From positions 1,922,001 to 1,986,000 of the forward strand of contig NZ_OZ239981.1 of assembly GCF_965196975.1 (NCBI RefSeq): a stretch of 64,000 nt of DNA, written 5' to 3'. The stretch is from Endozoicomonas sp965196975. GTDB taxonomy: Bacteria > Pseudomonadota > Gammaproteobacteria > Pseudomonadales > Endozoicomonadaceae. Shown piece by piece: positions 9,719 through 17,069 of this stretch (position 1 is the first letter of the stretch; the number at the start of each line of letters is the position of its first letter). The translations under genes were made by a program, and so were the position numbers. Below the pieces are notes generated by a model that was given only the letters and a program-made list of their open reading frames with translations, was not told the DNA's origin and did not search any database.

Positions 9719-11302
9719 CCAGCAAAGGCGTATTGTTGTAATTTCGAACCGCTTTAAGAAGCGCCTGAAATATGTTCAACCCCTGCTTTTTAGCAGATGA
9801 TAAATAGCTTCGGATTCGGGTAAACATGGTACCTCCGTCTTCGCTTCTGAAGCAGCCTGAGATCTTCTGCTTAAGTTTGGCCATCCTGGCATCACGTTCA
9901 CTGCCATTGTTATCGAAGGGAATTGAAAAGTCCGACATGAAGCGCAACGTTTCAACCTTAAACTCAATAAGCCTTTTGAACAGGTTGTAGGCCTTGGTAT
10001 TCCTGACCTTCTTACGTCCAAGCACCTGTCGTTGTTTTTCCATATAAGCGGTTTCCTTCGTGAGAGCCCTTTGAAGGATTTGGTCGTATATCGTCTCAAT
10101 GCGAAGCTGTATTGCACCAGGCATTTGAGTCAGACCGGCTGCTTTGTATTTCTTGCAGAAGTGCCAGGAGAGCGTAAGCAATTTCATCAGCCGCAGAGCC
10201 AGCTTATTCGCATCCCTATCGACAACTCCCTGAAGCTCTCTCAGATGATGGGCATTACAAAGCACATGCACTGCCGCATAGGCAAAGTAGGACTTCCAAT
10301 GATCGTGAACCAGAATGCCTGCAAAAGTCAGCAGGATGCCCATTGCATCCATTGCTTCACAACCTCGCCTTTCTGAGAGGTAGTAAAGCGTCCATTGGTC
10401 ATCTCGCATAATGTGTAACCACCACAGTGAACCGTCAACCCGCATGCCAGTTTCATCCGCTCCTGCAACCGGACTTTCTTGTAAAGCATCGCGGATACTC
10501 TGCTCAGTAGAGGCCAGGTTCTCATGGGTATAGGCAACAAAATTGGCAACAGAGCCTGCGCTGACACTCATGCAATAAATAGTATTGAAATACTCAGACA
10601 CCCGGTGATATGGGATGAAGTGATACTGGTTTAAATGAACAGCCATTGCCTGAGTCACTTCTCCGTATTGAGCAGCGGCTTTCACTCCTTGGGGAAACTC
10701 AGCGGTGTTCCGTTTACCACAAGGACATACTTTAACGTCTGCCCAGTACGCGGTAACTTCAAATTCTCCGGGTCTACCTGGATCAAAAACCTGTCGCTCA
10801 ATGTATTTGGTGGGTTTAATATCGATAAGCGAAGACTGGCAACAGCAACATTTTTCAACCTTCAGATGCCTGACATAATCGGGTAAGGCGACACGTCTCA
10901 AACAAGAGCCTTGATGACCTTTCTGGCCACCTGGTTTATTGCCTGAAGATGGTCTAAGGCTTTTGGGGTTCGGTGTTTCCTGTGAGGAGCAGGGGGCTTC
11001 TTTGGAAGATGTATCACCTTTATCACTCCCTTTTTTACTGGGCTTTTGATAACCATCTGACGATGGTGGCTTACTACTGTTTTGACTGTTTTTATTAACC
11101 CTTTCTTCCAGTTCGCTGCAACGTTCCCGTAAAAGCGCATTCTCGGTCCGAAGCTCTTCATTCTCTTTAAGGAGAGCTTCGGTAAACGGAGTAGCTGGGA
11201 AGTCTGGTTCCATACTGGAGATTTGTTAGAAAAATTGAGTATAAGATGATGGTCGAAAAATCAGAAAATTCCAGATTTATATGAAGGGTGCTGAATAGTT
11301 AC
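9704..11302 (-). mobile_element. IS66-family insertion sequence (complete, transposase-only type)
   Basis: 1599 bp bounded by perfect 17-bp terminal inverted repeats, GTAACTATTCAGCACCC at 9704-9720 and its complement at 11286-11302. The repeats begin with GTAA, as is usual for IS66. The flanks carry an 8-bp target duplication TTTTGAAT at 9696-9703 and 11303-11310. Only one ORF (tnpC-type transposase) is present, with no tnpA or tnpB, as in the ISBst12-like subgroup. The element is apparently intact and its two ends are undecayed, so insertion is recent. The transposase stop codon lies inside the terminal repeat. Confidence 0.95.
9708..11213 (-). CDS. IS66-family transposase
   Basis: 501 residues with the full IS66 TnpC layout. 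An N-terminal leucine-zipper-like coiled coil covers about residues 10-42 (LLKENEELRTENALLRERCSELEERV). The linker NSQNSSKPPSSDG is the typical IS66 motif. A Cys-rich zinc-binding segment follows (CCCCQSSL...CPCG). The DDE catalytic core has Asp in AGADETGMRV, Asp in VHDHWKSY and Glu in NNGSERDARMAKLKQKISG. The C-terminus ends inside the right terminal repeat. No frameshift or missing catalytic residue is visible, so it is probably functional. Confidence 0.96.
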   Translation of the reverse strand: MEPDFPATPFTEALLKENEELRTENALLRERCSELEERVNKNSQNSSKPPSSDGYQKPSKKGSDKGDTSSKEAPCSSQETPNPKSLRPSSGNKPGGQKGHQGSCLRRVALPDYVRHLKVEKCCCCQSSLIDIKPTKYIERQVFDPGRPGEFEVTAYWADVKVCPCGKRNTAEFPQGVKAAAQYGEVTQAMAVHLNQYHFIPYHRVSEYFNTIYCMSVSAGSVANFVAYTHENLASTEQSIRDALQESPVAGADETGMRVDGSLWWLHIMRDDQWTLYYLSERRGCEAMDAMGILLTFAGILVHDHWKSYFAYAAVHVLCNAHHLRELQGVVDRDANKLALRLMKLLTLSWHFCKKYKAAGLTQMPGAIQLRIETIYDQILQRALTKETAYMEKQRQVLGRKKVRNTKAYNLFKRLIEFKVETLRFMSDFSIPFDNNGSERDARMAKLKQKISGCFRSEDGGTMFTRIRSYLSSAKKQGLNIFQALLKAVRNYNNTPLLGAE

Positions 11303-11328
11303 TTTTGAATTACTGGTTCCATTTTCAT
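11303..11328 (-). other. 5' remnant of the gene interrupted by IS66 (start codon to codon 8) plus target duplication
   Basis: Minus-strand ATG at 11326-11328, preceded by AAGAGAG, encodes M-K-M-E-P-V-I-Q before the IS begins. Joined across one copy of TTTTGAAT it continues in frame into the ORF ending at 9107. This fixes the original start and shows the insertion point. Confidence 0.85.
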
Positions 11329-12099
11329 CTCTCTTGTATTAATTGTGAATGACTATTCAATAGGCAGGAGCTCTATCAACCGTAAGAAATTAAAAATAAA
11401 TATTAAGTCTATTTGGCGATATATTTGATGAGAGATTAGTAAGAAAGTTCCATAAAATCAGGAATTATTATTATTTATTCAAATAAAGTTAACGCAACAA
11501 CACTCTTCAACCAAAACATTTTGATTTAAAAGAACAAAATAAAAAATCTTCCTACAATCAACCTTCATTCTGAAAAGTGATACATAAGTACCATTTAAAC
11601 AATAAAACTTTAATTTAAAAGAAAAAAACAGGCCAAAAACAGAAATACAATCTTTGAAAGAAAAATTGACTATCAAACACAGAACTCAATTTTACCGAAA
11701 CCGGTAATTATTAGTAGAAGATCTACACCAAAGGAGTTTGAATACCAAGATTTAGAAATTGACAGACCAGCGAAGTGAAAAGACCATAAATAAAAAGGAT
11801 TTTTTTCACCTGTCTTTTTAATGATCTACCAGACAGGTATATAGCCAAAATTTTTTATAATACAAAAAAAGAGAAAAGCATCACTCATATATTGATGCAC
11901 TCTGCTCCTGCTACTTACAACATGAGCAAATAAGAGATTTATGCAATTATTTCAAATCAATTCCTATGCATAACAACTGCCTGCTGAAGCAGGCGGGTGT
12001 TGGGCATTGAGAAGATATACCAACACCTCCCTCATAGATGTTTCGACCACACTGAACGTCACAGACTAATAAACAGATTATGAAATACGCAGAAATGCA
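11329..12099. other. AT-rich gap between the island and lapB
   Basis: 771 bp, strongly AT-rich, with no gene I can support. A 65-codon minus ORF at 11479-11676 has low-complexity Phe/Cys-rich content and no ribosome binding site. The minus-strand promoter of the IS-interrupted gene should lie in 11329-11450. Near lapB are two hairpins: GCCTGCTGAAGCAGGC (11979-11994) and GGTGTTGG/CCAACACC (11996-12003 with 12020-12027). They lie just past the lapB stop and may act in mRNA 3' end formation, although neither has a clear U-tract on the lapB strand. Confidence 0.6.
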
Positions 12100-13272
12100 C
12101 TATTCCCCCTCAAACCCCTGAATAGGACTTACGGCCCCCCATTGATGGCACCGTGGACATTGCCAGTGCATTTCCTTACCAGAAAACCCACATTTTCCAC
12201 AGGAAAAGACAGGCTTAAGCTCAAGCATTCGATCTGTAATACGATGGATCAATGCCAGAACATTATCCGGCAAGTCACCCTGAAACTGACGACGAAGGTC
12301 AATCAGTTCATTCAAACCTCTGAGTGTAGGGTGGCGTTCAAGCTGAGCAGTCAGAAATTTAACAGCCTGAGACTCTCCAGACTCCCTGATCAAAAGACGT
12401 GTCATCGCTATTATAATGGCAGTACCAGGGCGTTCATTCAGGCACCGGCCCAGATACGCCCCAAAACCCCGCAAACTACCCAAATGTTCAAAGGATTTTT
12501 CCAACAACGGTAGAGAGAGAGGCATAAAACTAATGTCCTGCACCGATATTCTCTGCAATATTTTAATTGCCTCTTTGTAGCCTCCTTCATCAAACTCCAA
12601 TTGTCCCAGTAAAAGGCTGGCCCTGACACTGTTTTTATCCCGGGAAAATGCCTGACGAATGAGACGACGCGCTGTTACATGATCATTCTGCTTAAGCGCA
12701 ATTTCACACAGCTCACAATAGTAATGAGCCAGGATTATGGCAAAATGCTCACCTCGAGATCGCCTCAGCCTCTCTGCAACATCTGCAGCTCTGGACCACT
12801 CCCTCTCCTGCTCATAGACTCGCAACAATTGCTGCAAGGCCTGATCCCGAAGTTCATGATTCTGACGGCTGAGGTCAATCAGAATAGATTCCGCGCGATC
12901 CAATAATCCAGCTGAAGAATAGTTCTGGGCCAGCGCCAGTTGAACCTGAAAAGACTGAGCAGAGGTCAGACTTGGTCGGGCAAGCAGGTCCTGATGAACT
13001 CGGATGGACTTTTCAACTTCTCCACGCTTACTGAACAAACTCCCCAGCGCCAGGTAGGTATCCACTGTATCATTATTGATATCCAGAGCCTTGATAAAAA
13101 CATCAATAGCCTCATCGGTCTGCTCATTAATCAGATAATTCAGACCGACAAAATAATCCCTGGAAAGCTGACCAGAGCCATCTAATCGCCTTCTTTTCTG
13201 GTCACGCCATCCCAGAAAATAACCAATCACGATTGCAGCAAGAATAAGCCCTAATAATACAATATCAGGCAT
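12100..13272 (-). CDS. lapB: Lipopolysaccharide assembly protein B (LapB/YciM)
   Basis: Inner-membrane TPR protein that, with FtsH and PbgA/YejM, tunes LpxC turnover and therefore LPS synthesis. 390 residues, the usual size. One N-terminal transmembrane anchor (about 4-20, VLLGLILAAIVIGYFLGW) precedes tandem TPRs from about 40 (DYFVGLNYLINEQTDEAIDVFIKALDIN, DTYLALGSLFSKRGEVEKSI). A C-terminal rubredoxin-like metal site closes the protein, with two Cys pairs in FSCGKCGFSGKEMHWQCPRCHQWG. The start overlaps the end of lapA by 8 bp, so the two are translationally coupled. It is the last gene of the rpsA-side cluster. Confidence 0.95.
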   Translation of the reverse strand: MPDIVLLGLILAAIVIGYFLGWRDQKRRRLDGSGQLSRDYFVGLNYLINEQTDEAIDVFIKALDINNDTVDTYLALGSLFSKRGEVEKSIRVHQDLLARPSLTSAQSFQVQLALAQNYSSAGLLDRAESILIDLSRQNHELRDQALQQLLRVYEQEREWSRAADVAERLRRSRGEHFAIILAHYYCELCEIALKQNDHVTARRLIRQAFSRDKNSVRASLLLGQLEFDEGGYKEAIKILQRISVQDISFMPLSLPLLEKSFEHLGSLRGFGAYLGRCLNERPGTAIIIAMTRLLIRESGESQAVKFLTAQLERHPTLRGLNELIDLRRQFQGDLPDNVLALIHRITDRMLELKPVFSCGKCGFSGKEMHWQCPRCHQWGAVSPIQGFEGE

Positions 13273-13612
13273 CCGTTAACCCTTTCAGGGCACTGGATCT
13301 CAACTTTTGTATTTCAGCGTCACGACGCACAAGCTTTCTTTTAAGGCTGGCATTGGCAAGTCGTAAACGAATAACGAGCACCAGAGAAACCAGCAAGCCA
13401 GTAAAGCCCCCCAGTATAAAAGGCACCATAACCAATGTAGAACTGCTTACCGCAGGTATGGCCAACCCGCCCATCTCAAGGCTGATCTGTTCTGTATTCG
13501 ACAGGGTAAAGTTGACAAAAAACACCAGTAGAACAACAAACAACGCCAAAACCAGAAGACGCCTGAACCATACGACTATCGTCGCAAAAACTGTCAACTC
13601 GTAGTCCGCCAT
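13265..13612 (-). CDS. lapA: Lipopolysaccharide assembly protein A (LapA/YciS)
   Basis: Small inner-membrane protein, 115 residues, with two transmembrane helices (about 18-38 and 57-81) separated by a short loop (NFTLSNTEQISLEMGG) typical of DUF1049. A basic coiled tail follows (RLRLANASLKRKLVRRDAEIQKL). It is encoded immediately upstream of lapB with overlapping stop and start, as in E. coli and Pseudomonas, and acts with LapB in LPS homeostasis. Confidence 0.93.
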   Translation of the reverse strand: MADYELTVFATIVVWFRRLLVLALFVVLLVFFVNFTLSNTEQISLEMGGLAIPAVSSSTLVMVPFILGGFTGLLVSLVLVIRLRLANASLKRKLVRRDAEIQKLRSSALKGLTDA

Positions 13613-13627
13613 AAACTTATTTCACGA

Positions 13628-13927
13628 TCAATCCGTCTCAGCCTGCAAGCCTCGGTTCACCCTGTCCCGAAGCTCCTTGCCCGGCTTAAAGTGAGGAACA
13701 TACTTACCATCAAGGCTCACAGCTTCGCCAGTTTTAGGGTTCCGCCCAACTCTAGGGGCACGATAATGAAGGGAGAAGCTACCAAACCCCCTGATCTCAA
13801 CCCGCTCACCATTAGCCAGCGAGTTAGACATTTGTTCAATGATAGCTTTTACAGCAAGCTCAATATCCTTGATAGAGAGCTGCGGTTGCAACTGGGCAAT
13901 CCGCTCAATCAGTTCAGACCGGGTCAT
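13628..13927 (-). CDS. ihfB: Integration host factor beta subunit
   Basis: DNA-bending nucleoid protein that dimerises with IhfA. The start MTRSELIERIAQLQPQL at 13927 matches known IhfB N-termini and has AAAGGAAAA about 9 bases upstream. The frame stays open to 13993, but that extension is not homologous and I reject it. The product has 99 residues. The DNA-binding arm is GERVEIRGFGSFSLHYRAPRVGRNPKTGEAV, including the RNPKTG loop whose Pro intercalates in the minor groove. It lies between rpsA and lapA, the conserved arrangement. Confidence 0.95.
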   Translation of the reverse strand: MTRSELIERIAQLQPQLSIKDIELAVKAIIEQMSNSLANGERVEIRGFGSFSLHYRAPRVGRNPKTGEAVSLDGKYVPHFKPGKELRDRVNRGLQAETD

Positions 13928-14172
13928 CGTCGTTTTTCCTTTCCCTGCCATTCCCGGAATGCCTAAAAAGGCCCTGTAGACCTTGAAAGACACCGCTTAT
14001 TCTTCAAAAAGCGCCTTAAAAAACCAGACAGTTTCTACACTAGCTAACCCACACAGAGAAATCAAGCAACCCTTTGATTAGCCCGCATATTTCATAAAAT
14101 GAATATTCTCATTTATCTCAGGGACTGTTGAATGCCTTATTGCTAATGTGGAAATTTTAGCAACATTCAGAC

Positions 14173-14205
14173 CAAAAAAAACCGCGAGGCAAAAGCACCC
14201 GCGGT
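14173..14205 (-). terminator. Rho-independent terminator after rpsA
   Basis: Read on the minus strand, ACCGCG pairs with CGCGGT around a G/C-containing loop and is followed directly by eight T residues. It lies 68 bp past the rpsA stop and separates rpsA from ihfB transcription. Confidence 0.85.
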
Positions 14206-14272
14206 CTTCTCTGCCCTCAGAGGTAGCTTTTGAAAATAAAAGCCCCCCGAGAGCAACCAGGAACAAGATGGA

Positions 14273-15952
14273 TTACTTGCTTTCCATCTGAGCCTTGATC
14301 AGATCACCAATAGTGGTCGGACCAGCAGCTTCTTCGTCCTGCTTGGTACGCAGCTCTTTCATTGCTGCTTTTTCATCGGCCTGGTCTTTCGCTTTGATAG
14401 ACAGGCTGATGTTGCGGTTCTTACGGTCGATGCTGATGATACGAGCTTCGACTTCTTCACCTTCCTTCAGAACGTTAGTTGCGTCTTCAACGCGGTCAAC
14501 ACTGATTTCAGATGCTTTCAAGGTAGCCAGAACGTCTTCAGCCAGCTCTACAACAGCAGCCTTGGCATTCACTTCCTTAACGATACCCTTAACAACCGTA
14601 CCTTTTTCATTCAGACCAGCATAGGCATTGAATGGATCTTCGGACAGCTGCTTGATACCCAGGGAGATGCGCTCACGCTCAGCGTCGATCGCCAGGATAA
14701 CCGCTTCTACTTCGTCACCCTTACGGTACTGACGAACAGCTTCTTCTCCAGTTTCGTTCCAGGAGATGTCAGACAGGTGAACCAGACCATCGATACCACC
14801 GTCCAGACCGATAAAGATACCGAAGTCAGTGATAGACTTGATCTTACCAGCCAGCTTGTCACCCTTGTTGAAGGAGCCGGAGAAGTCTTCCCATGGGTTA
14901 GTCTTGCACTGCTTGATACCCAGAGAAATACGACGACGCTCTTCGTCAATGTCCAGAACCTGAACTTCAACTTCGTCACCCAGGTTGACAACCTTGGATG
15001 GGTGAATGTTCTTGTTGGTCCAGTCCATTTCAGAAACGTGCACCAGACCTTCAACACCTTCTTCCAGCTCAACAAAGCAGCCGTAGTCAGTCAGGTTGGT
15101 TACGCGGCCAGAAGCACGGGCACCTTCAGGGAAGCGCTTGTTGATAGCAACCCATGGATCTTCACCCAGCTGCTTGAGACCCAGAGATACGCGGTTACGG
15201 TCACGATCAAACTTCAGGACCTTAACGTTGATTTCGTCACCAACGTTAACGATTTCGCTAGGATGCTTGATACGCTTCCAGGCCATGTCAGTGATGTGCA
15301 GCAGGCCGTCAACGCCACCCAGATCAACGAAGGCACCGTAGTCAGTCAGGTTCTTAACGATACCCTTAACTTCCAGACCTTCCTGCAGAGAGCCCAGCAG
15401 CTGCTCACGCTCAGCACTGTTTTCAGCTTCCAGAACGCTGCGACGGGAAACAACAACGTTGTTACGCTTCTGGTCCAGCTTGATGACTTTGAACTCAAGC
15501 TCTTTGCCTTCCAGGTGCGCAGTGTCGCGAACCGGACGAACGTCTACCAGAGAGCCTGGCAGGAACGCACGGATAGTAGCCACGTCAACAGTGAAGCCAC
15601 CCTTGACCTTACCACTGATAACACCCTTAACAACGTCTTCAGCTTCGAAGGCTTTTTCCAGTTCCTTCCAGGCTTCCATACGCTTGGCTTTTTCACGGGA
15701 CAGACGAGTCTCACCGAAACCGTCTTCAACCGCGTCCAGAGCTACCTGAACTTCATCACCAATAGCGATGGTCAGTTCACCATTGTCATCCTGGAACTGA
15801 GCCTTAGGAATAACACCTTCAGACTTAAGACCAGCATGAACAGTAACCCAGTCACTGTCGATATCAACCACAACACCACTGACAATGGCGCCTGGCTTCA
15901 TTTCGATTTCTTTCAGGCTCTCTTCAAAAAGTTCTGCAAAGCTTTCGCTCAT
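14273..15952 (-). CDS. rpsA: 30S ribosomal protein S1
   Basis: mRNA-binding ribosomal protein with six S1 (OB-fold) repeats. The start is MSESFAELFEESL at 15952 with AGGA upstream. An open extension to 16021 has no homology to S1 proteins. The product has 559 residues, normal for gammaproteobacteria. Repeats begin near KPGAIVSGVVVDI, EDVVKGVISGKVKGGFTVDV, GLEVKGIVKNLTDYGAFVDLGGVDGLLHITDM, GARASGRVTNLTDYGCFVELEEGVEGLVHVSEM, GDKLAGKIKSITDFGIFIGL and KGTVVKGIVKEVNAKAAVVEL. The 256-bp leader to cmk contains a hairpin (GAAGTGGG/CCCGCTTC at 16174-16192). S1 autoregulates in E. coli; the leader may serve that here, which is inference. Confidence 0.97.
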   Translation of the reverse strand: MSESFAELFEESLKEIEMKPGAIVSGVVVDIDSDWVTVHAGLKSEGVIPKAQFQDDNGELTIAIGDEVQVALDAVEDGFGETRLSREKAKRMEAWKELEKAFEAEDVVKGVISGKVKGGFTVDVATIRAFLPGSLVDVRPVRDTAHLEGKELEFKVIKLDQKRNNVVVSRRSVLEAENSAEREQLLGSLQEGLEVKGIVKNLTDYGAFVDLGGVDGLLHITDMAWKRIKHPSEIVNVGDEINVKVLKFDRDRNRVSLGLKQLGEDPWVAINKRFPEGARASGRVTNLTDYGCFVELEEGVEGLVHVSEMDWTNKNIHPSKVVNLGDEVEVQVLDIDEERRRISLGIKQCKTNPWEDFSGSFNKGDKLAGKIKSITDFGIFIGLDGGIDGLVHLSDISWNETGEEAVRQYRKGDEVEAVILAIDAERERISLGIKQLSEDPFNAYAGLNEKGTVVKGIVKEVNAKAAVVELAEDVLATLKASEISVDRVEDATNVLKEGEEVEARIISIDRKNRNISLSIKAKDQADEKAAMKELRTKQDEEAAGPTTIGDLIKAQMESK

Positions 15953-16208
15953 GGATTTTTCCTGTGACAGCATACGCTCATGCACAATCCCCGCCCTCTT
16001 GACGAAAGACCAGCCAGTCAATAATGACTGGATAGCGTACGCTGCTTGTCATCCACACCGCCAGCCGGTATGGGTTACTTTAATCAGGTTCGAATCTGCA
16101 ATGCTGGCCTTACGACAGAAACGAACCTCCAAAAAATGTTGAGCGCAGTCTGTGGCTGCACTCAGGCTTTATGAAGCGGGAATCCCACTTCCATGCACCT
16201 GAAAAAAC

Positions 16209-16904
16209 CTAAAAAAGTCCATTCAGACGCATCTGTTCCAGCACCCTGTTGAATACCTCCTGGATACTCATGCGGGTACTGTCAAGAATGATGGCATCAT
16301 CGGCAGGTTTGAGCGGCGCTACAGCCCTTTGGCTATCTCGCTCATCTCTGGCCTGAATATCTGCCAAAAGGCGATCAAAACTAGCATCAATCCCTTTTTG
16401 ATGCAACTGATCGTAACGTCTTTTTGCCCGCTCTTCAGCACTGGCTGTCAGGAAGACTTTCAGCGCAGCCCCGGGAAAGACAACCGTTCCCATGTCACGA
16501 CCGTCTGCCACAAGCCCGGGCAATTCGGCAAAATCGCGCTGCCGTTGTAACAGCGCAGCCCGAACACCCGGAAGAGCAGCAACTCTGGAAGCCATGGCGC
16601 CAACCTCTTCCGTTCGCAGACTGGCGCCCACCTGCTCACCTTCGAGAATGATGGTCAGGCCTTCGCCGGTTTCTGATGGCAAAAACTGAACATCAAGGTG
16701 GCCTGCCAAAACCTCCAGGGATGACTCATCGGCAAAATCAACCCCGTGATTCATTGCCGCCAGGGCGGTTAATCGATACAACGCCCCACTATCCAGCAAC
16801 CCCCAGCCAAGTTCTCTGGCCAGCAGGGCTGCAATCGTTCCCTTGCCAGACCCACTGGGACCATCAATGGTGACCACTGTCACTGGTGTCTGAGACTCAC
16901 TCAC
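16209..16904 (-). CDS. cmk: Cytidylate kinase
   Basis: Phosphorylates CMP and dCMP with ATP. 231 residues. The P-loop GPSGSGKGTIA is at about 15-25, the CMP-binding loop includes DSGALYRL, and VADGRDMGTVVFP carries the conserved GRDxGTVVFP motif. The lid region RAKRRYDQL and DxxRMS near the C-terminus complete the family pattern. It is followed by rpsA on the same strand and preceded by tyrA/aroA, the widespread aroA-cmk-rpsA order. Confidence 0.96.
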   Translation of the reverse strand: MSESQTPVTVVTIDGPSGSGKGTIAALLARELGWGLLDSGALYRLTALAAMNHGVDFADESSLEVLAGHLDVQFLPSETGEGLTIILEGEQVGASLRTEEVGAMASRVAALPGVRAALLQRQRDFAELPGLVADGRDMGTVVFPGAALKVFLTASAEERAKRRYDQLHQKGIDASFDRLLADIQARDERDSQRAVAPLKPADDAIILDSTRMSIQEVFNRVLEQMRLNGLF

Positions 16905-17069
16905 TCGTATTTACCTTTATTCCATGGAACGAAGGGCCCCAGTTAAAAGCCTGCTCAACGTGTTAACTGATTTCGCCCAGCGAAAACCAGCCTCAGAGCC
17001 TGCTCTCCATCACAGGACACTGAAGCGGCTACCAACCATGAGACAGGTTAATCAGACGGACAAACCGCC

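Noticed and set aside
11479..11676. 65-codon ORF in the AT-rich gap
   Set aside because: Low-complexity Phe/Cys/Val content, no ribosome binding site, and expected by chance at this base composition.
11979..12027. End of an IS200/IS605-type element
   Set aside because: The hairpin looks similar to such ends, but there is no TnpA or TnpB gene and no second end.
7563..12030. tRNA-Asn as an attachment site of an integrative element
   Set aside because: No copy of the tRNA 3' end was found at the far side and no integrase is present. Only an 8-base match (AACTGCCT) recurs near 11976, too short to count.
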